Assembly (NCBI RefSeq): GCF_014205845.1
Contig: NZ_JACHCR010000027.1
Coordinates: 1 to 64,000, forward strand
Direction of reading: 5' to 3'
DNA length: 64,000 nucleotides
Source: Mucilaginibacter cryoferens
GTDB lineage: Bacteria > Bacteroidota > Bacteroidia > Sphingobacteriales > Sphingobacteriaceae
The translations under genes and the position numbers were made by a program. The notes beneath the pieces are model-generated. The model made no database searches. It saw nothing but the letters and a program-made list of their open reading frames with translations, and had not been told where the DNA came from. Positions 26,118 through 35,181 of this stretch are shown one piece after another. How positions within the stretch are numbered: the first letter of the stretch is position 1; the number at the start of each line of letters is the position of its first letter.

Positions 26118-27710
26118 CTAAAACACCGTATCCTCAACCTGCTCAGCATGCACAGGATAATCTGTAGTATAATGCAACCCCCTGCTCTCTTTACGTAACA
26201 TGGCCGATTTTACTACAATGAATGATACCTGGATAAGGTTACGCAACTCGCAAAGTTTAACGGACAGCTTGGTTTTTTTATAAAAATCTTCCGTCTCTTC
26301 GTACAATAGCTTTAATCTGCGCAGCGCACGCTCTAACCTAAAATCCGACCGAACAATGCCCACGTAATCATTCATCAGCTTTTGCATTTCGCGTACATTG
26401 TGGGTAACCAAAATATCTTCGTTTGATAATTGTACACCATGTTCGTCCCAGTCTGGAATATTCTCTGGTATCACAAAATCATTAAATTTATTGATGGCAT
26501 CCTCATAAATACGGTGTGCAAAAACCAATGCCTCTAATAACGAATTAGATGCCAGCCTATTGGCACCATGCAACCCGGTTGATGAGCATTCGCCGCAGGC
26601 ATATAACCTTAATATAGATGATTGCCCAACATGATCTACCATTACACCACCACACATATAATGACAGGCAGGCGCAACCGGGATCATATCCTTGGTCATA
26701 TCTATACCTATCTCCAGGCATTTGGCATATATATTAGGGAAATGATTTAAAATATCTTTTTTACTCCTATGCCTTATATCCAGGTAAACAAAATCTTCGC
26801 CCGATTTTTTTATTTCGGCATCAATAGCCCTTGCCGTAATATCCCGTGGGGCCAGTGATTTACGCGCATCATATTCCTGCATAAACTCTTCGCCATTGGT
26901 ACGTTTTAACACGCCGCCAAAACCACGCACGGCCTCAGAGATCAAAAACGAAGGATACTCACCAGGGTTAAACAACGCGGTTGGATGAAATTGCATAAAC
27001 TCCATATTACGCACCTTACCTTTGGCCCTGTATACCATGGCCACACCATCGCCGGTTGCTATGGTTGGGTTAGTGGTAATAGAATAAATATGCCCCGCAC
27101 CACCGGATGCCATTACCGTTACTTTAGATAATATCTTTTCAACAACATTGGTTTCGGTATTTAAAGCGTAAATACCATAGCAGGTAATATCAGTGCTCGA
27201 TTTACCCACCAGTTCGCCCAAATGGTGCTGGGTTATAATATCTACCGCAAAATAATGGGTAAGTATCTCAATATTAGGGTTTTTGTGAATTTCTTCCAGT
27301 AATGAGCGTTCAATTTCCCATCCGGTTACATCCTTATAATGGAGTACCCTAAATTCGGAGTGGCCGCCCTCTTTGGCCAGGTCGTAAAAGCCTTCGTTGG
27401 TTTTATCAAAATTGGTTCCGTAATCAATAATCTCGTTAATCCGCTCCGGCCCTTCTTTAACAACTGCTTCCACTACTTCACGGTCGCAAAGGCCATCACC
27501 ACTAATTAAAGTATCTTCAATGTGTTTTTCAAAAGAATCTTCCTTTTTATCCACAACTACAGCAACCCCTCCCTGGGCATACTTAGTGTTAGATTCGTCT
27601 TCGTTTGACTTTGTAACTATCAGAACCTTACCATGTTTGGCAGCCTTAAGGGCAAAACTTAGTCCGGCGATGCCTGATCCTACAATCAGGAAATCAACAT
27701 TTCTGGTCAT
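26118..27710 (-). CDS. nadB: L-aspartate oxidase
   Basis: FAD enzyme that oxidises aspartate to iminoaspartate, the first step of de novo NAD synthesis. It has 530 residues. The FAD-binding motif is GSGIAGLSFALKAA near the N-terminus. The active-site region includes KYAQGGVAVV and HPTALFNPG, and CGECSSTGLHGANRLASNS is the conserved C-terminal FAD segment. The succinate-dehydrogenase-like C-terminal helical domain follows. It is divergent from nadA, the next enzyme, across a 407-base AT-rich gap, so the two could share regulation. Confidence 0.96.
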   Translation of the reverse strand: MTRNVDFLIVGSGIAGLSFALKAAKHGKVLIVTKSNEDESNTKYAQGGVAVVVDKKEDSFEKHIEDTLISGDGLCDREVVEAVVKEGPERINEIIDYGTNFDKTNEGFYDLAKEGGHSEFRVLHYKDVTGWEIERSLLEEIHKNPNIEILTHYFAVDIITQHHLGELVGKSSTDITCYGIYALNTETNVVEKILSKVTVMASGGAGHIYSITTNPTIATGDGVAMVYRAKGKVRNMEFMQFHPTALFNPGEYPSFLISEAVRGFGGVLKRTNGEEFMQEYDARKSLAPRDITARAIDAEIKKSGEDFVYLDIRHRSKKDILNHFPNIYAKCLEIGIDMTKDMIPVAPACHYMCGGVMVDHVGQSSILRLYACGECSSTGLHGANRLASNSLLEALVFAHRIYEDAINKFNDFVIPENIPDWDEHGVQLSNEDILVTHNVREMQKLMNDYVGIVRSDFRLERALRRLKLLYEETEDFYKKTKLSVKLCELRNLIQVSFIVVKSAMLRKESRGLHYTTDYPVHAEQVEDTVF

Positions 27711-28117
27711 ATTTGATGTATATATGTGTAAAAGTACACTTTGTGTTAATAAGCGGTATAAAACATGTTAACTTCTTGTAAAGAAATAGCTAATAAGTAA
27801 TGAAACTGTTGATAACTCTACTTTAAGTCGCTAAATTGAATAATTTTTGAGTGACTTATGCCCACTTTAAACACTAAAGCTAACATTTTACACACCAACA
27901 AAATATTAACATAAAACTTTTAGAAATAATTTTTGATTGTCATATAAATCACAAAATCAAATCAATACAGGTTAATAACATGTTAATAAGTGTTAGTAAA
28001 AAGTGAAAAACAACTTTTATAGCATAATTTTTAACGACTTTTACACATAACTAACACCCTAATAAGTAATAGTTTTATTTATATAAATAATTAGTTGTTA
28101 TTATTTGATTTGTTGAA
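27711..28117. promoter_or_regulatory. AT-rich nadB-nadA intergenic region with repeated boxes
   Basis: A gap of 407 bases between divergent genes. TTTTACACA occurs three times: 27725 to 27733 (minus strand), 27886 to 27894 and 28039 to 28047. The word GTTAATAAG occurs at about 27744 and 27981, and CTAATAAGTAAT at about 27790 and 28059. TTTTACACA fits the generic DnaA-box pattern TTWTNCACA, but these could equally be operators for a NAD regulator. Promoters for both genes must lie here. Confidence 0.5.
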
Positions 28118-29110
28118 ATGGATACCTTCGAAGAAATAAATGTGACCGGATTTGTGGACGAATACATCGACCCCACGCTTGATCTGTTTGATGAAATTGA
28201 AAAATTAAAAAAGGAAAAAAATGCAGTCATTTTGGCCCATTACTACCAGGACCCCGATATTCAGGATATTGCAGATTATATTGGCGACAGCCTTGGGCTA
28301 TCGCAACAGGCTGCTAAAACCGATGCCGATGTTATTGTTTTTGCAGGGGTACATTTTATGGCCGAGACTGCCAAAATATTATCGCCAACAAAAAAAGTTT
28401 TACTGCCAGACGTAAAGGCAGGATGCTCATTAGCAGATAGTTGCCCGCCACACTTGTTTAAAAAGTTTAAAGAGAACTATCCCGATCACCTGGTTATTAC
28501 CTACGTAAACTGTACTGCCGAACTAAAGGCCATGAGCGATATTGTTTGCACATCCAGCAATGCGGTTGGTATTGTAGAAAGCCTGCCAAAAGATCAAAAG
28601 ATCATTTTTGGGCCCGATAAAAATCTGGGCGCTTACGTAGCCAAAAAAACCGGCCGCGATCTGGTATTGTGGAACGGAGCGTGTATGGTGCATGAGATTT
28701 TTAGCCGCGAAAAGATAACCAAGCTAAAGGAAAGGCATCCCGGCGCAAAGTTGCTTGCCCACCCAGAATGTGAGGAAGTGATACTGCAAATGGCTGATTA
28801 TATTGGTTCTACAACAGGGATCTTAAAATATGCAGGAAGCCATGCCGATAAAGAATTTATTGTAGCTACGGAGGCAGGTATTTTGCACCAGATGCAAAAG
28901 GAAAATCCGGATAAAATATTTATACCGGCGCCACCAAATAACTCCTGTGCCTGCAACGATTGCCCGCACATGAAGCGCAATACACTGGAGAAATTGTACC
29001 TGTGTTTAAAAAATGGAATGCCTGAAATTACCGTACCGGCCCACATTATTGAGAAAGCTGTAAAGCCTATTGAACGGATGTTGGAGATATCGGCAAGGTT
29101 GGGATTGTAA
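28118..29110 (+). CDS. nadA: Quinolinate synthase
   Basis: A [4Fe-4S] enzyme that condenses iminoaspartate with dihydroxyacetone phosphate to quinolinate. It has 330 residues. Cluster cysteines are in [13 protein letters not shown], in NGACMVHE and in [13 protein letters not shown]. Other signatures are [20 protein letters not shown] and VNCTAELKA. It is divergent from nadB. The third enzyme, NadC, is not in this window. Confidence 0.97.
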   Translation: MDTFEEINVTGFVDEYIDPTLDLFDEIEKLKKEKNAVILAHYYQDPDIQDIADYIGDSLGLSQQAAKTDADVIVFAGVHFMAETAKILSPTKKVLLPDVKAGCSLADSCPPHLFKKFKENYPDHLVITYVNCTAELKAMSDIVCTSSNAVGIVESLPKDQKIIFGPDKNLGAYVAKKTGRDLVLWNGACMVHEIFSREKITKLKERHPGAKLLAHPECEEVILQMADYIGSTTGILKYAGSHADKEFIVATEAGILHQMQKENPDKIFIPAPPNNSCACNDCPHMKRNTLEKLYLCLKNGMPEITVPAHIIEKAVKPIERMLEISARLGL

Positions 29111-29203
29111 GGGAGAGATAAAGAAATTGGAGTAAAGAAGGGAAAATGAGGAGACATTTATGGTTCTTTTTTCCCTTCAAGTATTACTATTACTATGAAA
29201 AAG

Positions 29204-29303
29204 GTTTGTCATGCTGAGGTACGAAGCATCTATTAACAGACTATACAGGGCGAATACGCATGGCGGAGAATAGATCCTTCGCTATCGCTCAGGATGACAA
29301 ATC
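29204..29303. repeat. REP-like palindrome, TCATGCTGAGG subtype, imperfect
   Basis: Left arm TTTGTCATGCTGAGGTACG and right arm CTCAGGATGACAAA, with inner arms CATCTATT and AATAGAT. It shares GAGGTACGAAGCA with the TCATTGCGAGG subtype. The flanking 29111 to 29203 shows only a possible G/A-rich then T/C-rich stretch. Confidence 0.75.
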
Positions 29304-29380
29304 TTTTTAGGAGGTTATTTCCTCGTTTATCGATCCCGGATTTTAAGACCCAGAGTGAAACGTTTTGTTGATACGGACCC

Positions 29381-29560
29381 CTAAAAAATCAAAAAATTTT
29401 TCCGCCTACGGCGAATACTTTAATTTCGGGTTGCGCGAAAATCAGGGGGACTATTAGCTCCAAATGTTGATAATGGCCTTAAATTCTCAAAAAATTTCCC
29501 GCCTACGGCGGTAGGCAGCATGCGGTTTTTTTGCGACGGCGCGAAAATTTCTAGGATAAT
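29381..29560. repeat. Imperfect direct repeat pair with CCGCCTACGGCG hairpins
   Basis: The first unit (about 29388 to 29445) and second (about 29487 to 29560) both read CAAAAAATTT, then CCGCCTACGGCG, then, after 20 to 50 bases, GCGCGAAAAT. Neither encodes a protein. Confidence 0.6.
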
Positions 29561-29585
29561 AAATATCAGATAAAACTTACTTGGT

Positions 29586-29683
29586 AGATTGTCATGCTGA
29601 GGTACGAAGCATCTATTCGCGGACTTTAAAGGGTGAACAAGGATGGCGAATAATAGATGCTTCGTACCTCAGCATGACAATCT
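29586..29683. repeat. Perfect 32-bp inverted repeat, TCATGCTGAGG subtype
   Basis: The arms 29586 to 29617 and 29652 to 29683 are exact complements (AGATTGTCATGCTGAGG and CCTCAGCATGACAATCT at the ends) around a 34-base centre, followed by a T-run. It could act as a terminator, but no gene reads into it closely. The bases 29684 to 29880 hold no gene. Confidence 0.85.
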
Positions 29684-29880
29684 TTTTTATCCTCTCGCCT
29701 CCTTCAGAATCCTTGGATTTTACAATTACTCAATAACGGTTGTATATGTACTTAATGGAGCGTATAAAAATATTCTTGAAATAAATTTAAACAGGCCCTA
29801 ACTACCTGATATTAATTAAACAATGCAACAATTTTGATTAATCTCGTTATATAAAGAACTTTTTGCTTTATTTTGTTTCT

Positions 29881-30897
29881 ATGTTAAAAACCAGACTTGC
29901 CCTGCTTTTATTAGCATCGATAGCCTGCAGTGTATCGGCCAGCGCCCAGCAAACCGATTCGCTGAAAAAGGACTCCATTAAAATTGATACCGCGCAGATC
30001 AATAAGCTGCGCATCAATTCGCGACCAAACTCTATTCCTACCCGGGTTAGATCTATCCAGTTACAGCGCGAGCAGATTCCGGTTAACCTGTTAGATTATA
30101 AGGTAAACTACTGGAAAAAGGTGATCACCTTTGGGTTAAACTTTAGCCAGTCGGCATTTACCAACAATTATAGCGCGGGTGGTGTTAACTCGGTGGCCCT
30201 GGGTACCAACTTCATATATCATACCGAATATAACAAAGCCCCGTTCAGTTACGTATCTGAACTTAACCTTACTTATGGTGTGGCCAAAAACAAAGGGCAG
30301 GGCAAACGCAAAACCAACGACCGTATTTACTTTGATAATAAACTGGCTTCGCAGCTATCTAAACACTGGTACCTTTTCGGCGCGTTAACGTTCGAATCGC
30401 AGTTTGATAAGGGTTTTAATTATACCGACCTGGGTAACGGAACGTTTTCTGCGCAGCAAATTTCAAACTTTATGGCACCCGGTTACTTAACCGAGTCGTT
30501 GGGTTTTGAGTATAAGCCGGCCGCGTTTTTCGATCTGCGACTGGGTACGGGTACCGCCCGCCAAACTTTTGTTTTAGACGATAGCGTACGCAAGGTAAAT
30601 GATTATGGCGTTGGTCAAAATCATACCGTAAAAAACGATTTAGCTTTCCAGATGGTGGCCCTATTTGATAAGGATCTCATGAAAAATATTCACCTTAACG
30701 CCCGCTATGCGCTGTTTATTCCGTATGGCGAATCGCCTAAATTCATTACTCACCGTATTGATGCCGTTTTATCGGCCCGTGTAAACCGTTTAATAAATGT
30801 TACCATAAACGGCACCATGCTGTACGATCAGCACACATCCAAAGATGCCCAGGCAACCGAAGGCCTGGCACTGGGTATGTTGTATAGGTTTCCGTGA
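29881..30897 (+). CDS. DUF3078 domain-containing protein
   Basis: A secreted, probably outer-membrane protein of 338 residues. A signal peptide (LALLLLASIACSVSASAQQ) is followed by a DUF3078 domain with alternating beta-strands: VITFGLNFSQSAFTNNYSAG, YFDNKLASQLSKHWYLFG and a C-terminal strand ending MLYRF, a typical outer-membrane barrel ending. The role is unknown. An in-frame ATG 18 bases upstream was rejected because the internal one gives a better signal peptide. It is monocistronic, followed by stutter repeats. Confidence 0.85.
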   Translation: MLKTRLALLLLASIACSVSASAQQTDSLKKDSIKIDTAQINKLRINSRPNSIPTRVRSIQLQREQIPVNLLDYKVNYWKKVITFGLNFSQSAFTNNYSAGGVNSVALGTNFIYHTEYNKAPFSYVSELNLTYGVAKNKGQGKRKTNDRIYFDNKLASQLSKHWYLFGALTFESQFDKGFNYTDLGNGTFSAQQISNFMAPGYLTESLGFEYKPAAFFDLRLGTGTARQTFVLDDSVRKVNDYGVGQNHTVKNDLAFQMVALFDKDLMKNIHLNARYALFIPYGESPKFITHRIDAVLSARVNRLINVTINGTMLYDQHTSKDAQATEGLALGMLYRFP

Positions 30898-30899
30898 TT

Positions 30900-31110
30900 T
30901 TTTTGGAGCAAGGATTTTTTAGAACAAGGAGTAAGGATTTTTTTAGAGCACAATTAAAGTAAAAAGAGCAAGGATCATAAATGTTGCTCTTTTTTTGTGT
31001 GCAAGGCCGCCTGGTTTTTCTGTTTGTTGCTTCTATCCAAAAATCCTTGTTCCTTACTCCAAAAATCTTTACTCCGAAAATCCTTACTCCCTCAATCTTT
31101 GCTCCAAAAA
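30900..31110. repeat. Stutter palindrome (GGAGCAAGGATT family) upstream of ffh
   Basis: The left part repeats GAGCAAGGAT, GGAGTAAGGAT and similar words. The right part (31034 to 31110) repeats complements such as AAATCCTTGTTCC, TTACTCCAAAAATC and TTGCTCC. The same words flank another locus at 33481 and 33700. Confidence 0.75.
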
Positions 31111-31113
31111 TCA

Positions 31114-31121
31114 TACCTTTG
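31114..31121 (+). promoter_or_regulatory. Candidate -7 element of the ffh promoter
   Basis: TACCTTTG matches TAnnTTTG. It lies 25 bases before the ffh ATG. No properly spaced TTTG box is seen; the upstream DNA is stutter repeat. Confidence 0.4.
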
Positions 31122-31146
31122 TGTCCTCAAAAACAGGATAATAATA

Positions 31147-32475
31147 ATGTTTGAAAATCTTTCGGATAAACTCGACAGAGCCTTTAAGGTACTGAAGGGA
31201 CAAGGAACTATTACTGAAATAAACGTGGCCGAGACCATGAAGGAAATTCGCAAAGCCCTTCTGGATGCCGACGTAAACTATAAAACCGCCAAAGCATTTA
31301 CCGATGATGTAAGGCAAAAGGCATTAGGTAACAATGTACTAACCTCCATATCGCCGGGGCAATTGCTTACCAAGCTTATGAGCGATGAGCTTACCGAGCT
31401 GATGGGTGGTACCACTGCCGAGCTGGAACTTAAAGCATCGCCAACTATTATCCTTATTGCGGGCTTAAATGGTGCGGGTAAAACTACTTTTACCGGTAAG
31501 CTGGCCAATTACTTAAAAACACAAAAAAATAAAAAACCGTTACTGGTTGCCGATGATATTTACCGCCCCGCAGCTATCGATCAGCTACAGGTATTGGGCG
31601 AACAGATAGGTGTACCGGTTTACGCTAACCGCGAATCGACAGATCCGGTGGCTATAGCATTAGAAGGTATTGCCCTGGCTAAGCAAAACGGGCATAACGT
31701 GGTAATTATAGATACCGCCGGTCGTTTAGCTATCGATGAAGCCATGATGGTGGAAATTGAAAAGGTAAAAGGCGCTGTAAAACCACACGAGATATTGTTT
31801 GTGGTAGATTCGATGACCGGCCAGGATGCTGTAAACACCGCCAAGATTTTTAACGACAGGCTTGATTTTACCGGTGTTGTATTAACCAAACTGGATGGCG
31901 ATACCCGTGGTGGTGCCGCGTTATCTATTAAATCGGTTGTTAACAAGCCCATCAAATTCATCGGTACCGGCGAAAAAATGGAAGCGCTGGACGTTTTCCA
32001 CCCCGATCGTATGGCATCCCGTATACTGGGCATGGGTGATGTGGTTTCGTTGGTTGAACGTGCCCAACAGCAGTTTGACGAAAAAGAAGCCGCCGAACTG
32101 CAAAAGAAGATCCGTAAGAACAAGTTCGACTTTAACGATTTTTACAGCCAGATACAGCAGATCAAAAAAATGGGTAACATGAAAGATCTGATGGGTATGA
32201 TACCAGGTGTTGGCAAAATGATGAAGGATGTGGAGGTTGATGATAACGCTTTTAAAGCTATCGAAGCCATTATACAGTCGATGACCCCGTTTGAGAAATC
32301 AAACCCGGAGACCATTAACCAAAGCAGGCGTAACCGTATTGCCAAAGGCTCGGGTACCGATCTTACCGAAGTTAACCGCCTGATGAAACAGTTTGACGAT
32401 ATGAAAAAGGTAATGAAACAAATGAGTAATCCAGCCGCCATGGCCAACATGATGCGCCGGATGCCGAAGGCGTAG
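31147..32475 (+). CDS. ffh: Signal recognition particle protein Ffh
   Basis: SRP54-type GTPase that delivers nascent membrane proteins to FtsY. It has 442 residues. The N domain is followed by the G domain, with P-loop GLNGAGKTTFTGKLA, DTAGRL and TKLDGDTRGGAAL. The methionine-rich M domain contains MIPGVGKMMKD and NQSRRNRIAKGSG and ends KQMSNPAAMANMMRRMPKA. The reading frame is open upstream to 30997 through the stutter repeats, but the ATG at 31147 (MFENLSDKL) is the family start. Confidence 0.97.
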   Translation: MFENLSDKLDRAFKVLKGQGTITEINVAETMKEIRKALLDADVNYKTAKAFTDDVRQKALGNNVLTSISPGQLLTKLMSDELTELMGGTTAELELKASPTIILIAGLNGAGKTTFTGKLANYLKTQKNKKPLLVADDIYRPAAIDQLQVLGEQIGVPVYANRESTDPVAIALEGIALAKQNGHNVVIIDTAGRLAIDEAMMVEIEKVKGAVKPHEILFVVDSMTGQDAVNTAKIFNDRLDFTGVVLTKLDGDTRGGAALSIKSVVNKPIKFIGTGEKMEALDVFHPDRMASRILGMGDVVSLVERAQQQFDEKEAAELQKKIRKNKFDFNDFYSQIQQIKKMGNMKDLMGMIPGVGKMMKDVEVDDNAFKAIEAIIQSMTPFEKSNPETINQSRRNRIAKGSGTDLTEVNRLMKQFDDMKKVMKQMSNPAAMANMMRRMPKA

Positions 32476-32659
32476 AGACCCTATTAAGCCCCCTGGGTGA
32501 ATTTAAAAAACATATTGAGCCTTGGTGTAATGCCGGGGCTTTTTTGGTTTTAAGGGGCTGTGGCGCGTGCTTAACGTGTTTTGGTTTAACAAACAATGTA
32601 ATGGTAATAACGAGGGCGGGAAAACCATGTTCCCAATATCCTAGGGCCCTTAAAACGGG

Positions 32660-33418
32660 TTAGTTATTGTTAGTCACCGGAGGGGTAATTAATGGTGCCA
32701 GGCCATATGTTTTGCGCGATGAGCGTAAAAAACGGCGAAGGTTTGCTTTAATGGTGGTAATAAAATCGTAATCGCTGGCGGTTTTCACCAGGGAATAGCC
32801 GGGGCGGTAACGCTGCATAAAATCGGTAAGCTGCTGATCTTTAAGGCGGGTAACGTTGGCAACAAATGCGCGGTTAAACCTAAAATCTATCTCTTTTTGA
32901 TGGTAATCCTGCTCAATAGTTTCGCGCAGTTTGGCCGCATTACGACCGCTACGGCTAAAGGCATTATACAGCGCATCAATACCTATACCCGCACCCATCC
33001 CCGGTGCAACCGAAAGCAGGCTTTGGCTATATTCTGAGCCATAAATTTTGGTATAATCGCGCTTGGTGGCGGCAAATTGTTTTTCGGGGGTAAGCACGGT
33101 ATCGCGGATGTATACCTCCTTAAGCATAATGGCCGATCTTTTCATATAAACGGCCAGCGCGTTATTATTTTGTACTTTAAGGGTATCGCTAAAATGATCG
33201 GCCTTGGTAAATATCAGGATATCGCCGGGCTGGGCATCTATAGCAAATTCGCCCTTAAGGGTGTTGTAAACAGATTTGCCAGTAGTGGCATTTTGCACGT
33301 TTACTTTGGCAATACGGTCTTTGCTCTCGGTATCAAACACAATACCCTCTACCTGCTTTTGCTGTGCAAAAACCCGTACAGATAAGGTGCAGAAAAACAA
33401 GAACAACCATATTTTCAT
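32660..33418 (-). CDS. Secreted protein with carboxypeptidase-like regulatory domain
   Basis: A 252-residue exported protein. A signal peptide (IWLFLFFCTLSVRVFAQQ) precedes a CarboxypepD_reg-like beta-sandwich at about 22 to 95 (VEGIVFDTESKDRIAKVNVQ), like the N-terminal domain of TonB-dependent receptors but without plug or barrel. The remainder is helical and basic (RNAAKLRETIEQDYHQKEI). Function unknown; possibly surface associated. I chose the ATG at 33418 because the upstream frame (to 33472) precedes the signal peptide with a polar stretch. Confidence 0.8.
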   Translation of the reverse strand: MKIWLFLFFCTLSVRVFAQQKQVEGIVFDTESKDRIAKVNVQNATTGKSVYNTLKGEFAIDAQPGDILIFTKADHFSDTLKVQNNNALAVYMKRSAIMLKEVYIRDTVLTPEKQFAATKRDYTKIYGSEYSQSLLSVAPGMGAGIGIDALYNAFSRSGRNAAKLRETIEQDYHQKEIDFRFNRAFVANVTRLKDQQLTDFMQRYRPGYSLVKTASDYDFITTIKANLRRFLRSSRKTYGLAPLITPPVTNNN

Positions 33419-33480
33419 TGTGGCACCAAAAATAAAGCTTAGGCTTTGTTTAGCCATACTATTTAACAACAATTAACTTC

Positions 33481-33735
33481 TGAGGGGAGCAAGGATTGAT
33501 GGAGTAAGGATCAAGGATATTTTAACTAAAATTGCATACCGCTCCGTCATTGCGAGGTACGAAGCAATCTCTACATATGCAGATCGAACTTGCATGGTTT
33601 TTCTGTAAAGCATAGAGATTGCTTCGTACCTCGCAATGACGGGGCCGTAATATCCCAGCTATATCCCAACTCTGAAATCGCCTAAGTCCTTCTGTCTTTT
33701 ATCTTTGCTCCTTGCTCCAAAAATCTTAATCTCTC
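33481..33735. repeat. Stutter palindrome (GGAGCAAGGATT family) with a REP nested in its loop
   Basis: The left arm (33482 to 33520) has GGGAGCAAGGATTGATGGAG. The right arm (33697 to 33735) has CTTTGCTCCTTGCTCC, then AAAAATC. The words are those of 30900 to 31110. A perfect REP hairpin occupies 33544 to 33642. The right arm ends two bases before the stop codon of the glucosaminidase gene. Confidence 0.75.
33544..33642. repeat. Perfect 29-bp REP inverted repeat
   Basis: Arms 33544 to 33572 and 33614 to 33642 are exact complements (CCGTCATTGCGAGGTACG and CGTACCTCGCAATGACGG at the outer ends). This is the cleanest copy of the TCATTGCGAGG subtype in the window. Confidence 0.9.
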
Positions 33736-33737
33736 CT

Positions 33738-34589
33738 CTACTTAACAACTATCAGTTTTTGCCCGATGTGTATATTGTTATCGGGGATACTGTTTAATGC
33801 TTTTAAGTCATCAACAGTCATACCAAAACGTTTAGATATGTTGTATAGTGTGTCGCCCTGTTTAACGGTGTAAAGTTTATCGTCGGGCTTGGTTTGGGTG
33901 AGCGTATCTGCAGCCGGCTGGTTTATGTTGTTGTTTATCTGCGATAATACCCTGTCTTCGCGTTTTATTTTGGCAACTTCGCCTTCCGGGCGATCATATT
34001 GAGCCAGGTTATATCGTTCTATAATGCTGATAAGCTGCTGAGGGTATTTGGGATTGGTGGCATAGCCCGCGGCTTTTAAACCATTGGCCCAGCCCTGGTA
34101 ATCGTTTTTATCCAGTTCGAAAAGTTTGGCGTAGTTTTTTCTCTTTAAAAAAGCAGAGTGATCGCGAAACGAGTCTTCGGGATTATTATATACCCTGAAG
34201 CAATCGTTTACATTGTCATCATCTTTATAATAGCTTTTGCCTTTCCAATCGCTGGTACATTTAATACCGAAATGGTTGTTGGCGTATTTTGCCAGGTCGC
34301 TGTTGCCGGCTCCCGACTCAAAAAGGCCCTGGGCAAGTGTAATACTTGCCGGGATGCCGTATTTATTCATTTCTTCGATAGCGATAGCCTTAAAGCGATC
34401 AACATAGGCTAATGGCGCAAGCGATTTGTAGTTGGCAACAGCCTCGCCGTTGGCTTTTTGGATGCTGTTGTTATTGCGCCGCACATCGCGGTTGGAGATG
34501 GTGTTTTTTGACGAGGAGGTTGTTTTGCGCGCCGAGCAGGAGCTAAAACAAATAACACCAATAAAAAAGAAGTAACTTATTTTACGCAT
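33738..34589 (-). CDS. Glucosaminidase lipoprotein with LysM domain
   Basis: A peptidoglycan hydrolase of 283 residues. A lipoprotein signal ends in VICFSSC. A GH73-type glucosaminidase domain lies at about 60 to 195, with the catalytic glutamate in LAQGLFESGAGNS and NHFGIKC downstream. A C-terminal LysM (about 238 to 283) reads TVKQGDTLYNISKRFG and IHIGQKLIVVK. It probably trims peptidoglycan glycan strands at the cell envelope. A paralogue without LysM is immediately upstream at 34642, on the same strand. Confidence 0.92.
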   Translation of the reverse strand: MRKISYFFFIGVICFSSCSARKTTSSSKNTISNRDVRRNNNSIQKANGEAVANYKSLAPLAYVDRFKAIAIEEMNKYGIPASITLAQGLFESGAGNSDLAKYANNHFGIKCTSDWKGKSYYKDDDNVNDCFRVYNNPEDSFRDHSAFLKRKNYAKLFELDKNDYQGWANGLKAAGYATNPKYPQQLISIIERYNLAQYDRPEGEVAKIKREDRVLSQINNNINQPAADTLTQTKPDDKLYTVKQGDTLYNISKRFGMTVDDLKALNSIPDNNIHIGQKLIVVK

Positions 34590-34641
34590 ACAGCTAAACC
34601 TTAGTAACAGACATTTATTATTAAGGAGCCAAAATAAGATT

Positions 34642-35178
34642 TTATTGCTTACTTTCTGCTAATTCTTTAGGCTGCTCGCTTGGGTTTTCGTCAAGATCAT
34701 TCAAATCGTATTTTTTGATGATGCCCAAAACCTGTGCTGCCCATTTGCGGCTGCTGGCATAACCACTGCGCTGAATGCCTTTTGCCCAGCCGGTATAATC
34801 ATAATGACTAAGGGCATCGGCCAGGTGGCTAAATTGCTTACGCTCGGTCATGATGCGGGCAAAATCCTGGAATGAGTCTAAAACCGAATCGTATTTTTTG
34901 TAAGAAGAGTGAACTTTTTTGTGGTGTTTAATAAAAACAACACCGCCTCCGCCTTTTACACCAAACTGGTTGTTAAGGCCTTGTGCTATAGTACTGTTAC
35001 CGTTGGCAGACTCGTGCATGGCAACGCCTAAAACGATGCTTGCCGGTATCCCGGTCTCGTGCATGATGCGGATGGCATCATCTTTGAACTTATCAATATA
35101 TGATTGTGAAGTGTTCTTTTGAGCCGAAGCTGCAAGTGTTGAGATCAACAGTGTAGTAATCAGTAAGATTTTCTTCAT
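34642..35178 (-). CDS. Glucosaminidase domain-containing protein
   Basis: A 178-residue exported glucosaminidase. A cleavable signal peptide (ILLITTLLISTLAASAQ) precedes a GH73-type domain with catalytic glutamate in LGVAMHESANGNS and NQFGVKGGGG. No LysM is present. The sequence resembles that of the neighbour at 33738, so the pair probably arose by duplication. It lies three bases after the O-methyltransferase gene on the same strand, likely co-transcribed with it. Confidence 0.9.
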   Translation of the reverse strand: MKKILLITTLLISTLAASAQKNTSQSYIDKFKDDAIRIMHETGIPASIVLGVAMHESANGNSTIAQGLNNQFGVKGGGGVVFIKHHKKVHSSYKKYDSVLDSFQDFARIMTERKQFSHLADALSHYDYTGWAKGIQRSGYASSRKWAAQVLGIIKKYDLNDLDENPSEQPKELAESKQ

Positions 35179-35181
35179 AAT

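Noticed and set aside
29586..29683. Insertion sequence terminal repeats
   Set aside because: The arms are only 34 bases apart with no transposase between them; better described as a REP-like hairpin.
30997..31146. N-terminal extension of Ffh
   Set aside because: Encoded by stutter repeats; Ffh proteins start at the MFENLSDKL-like segment.
33738..35178. Single split glucosaminidase gene
   Set aside because: Each ORF has its own signal peptide and complete catalytic domain, so they are two paralogues.
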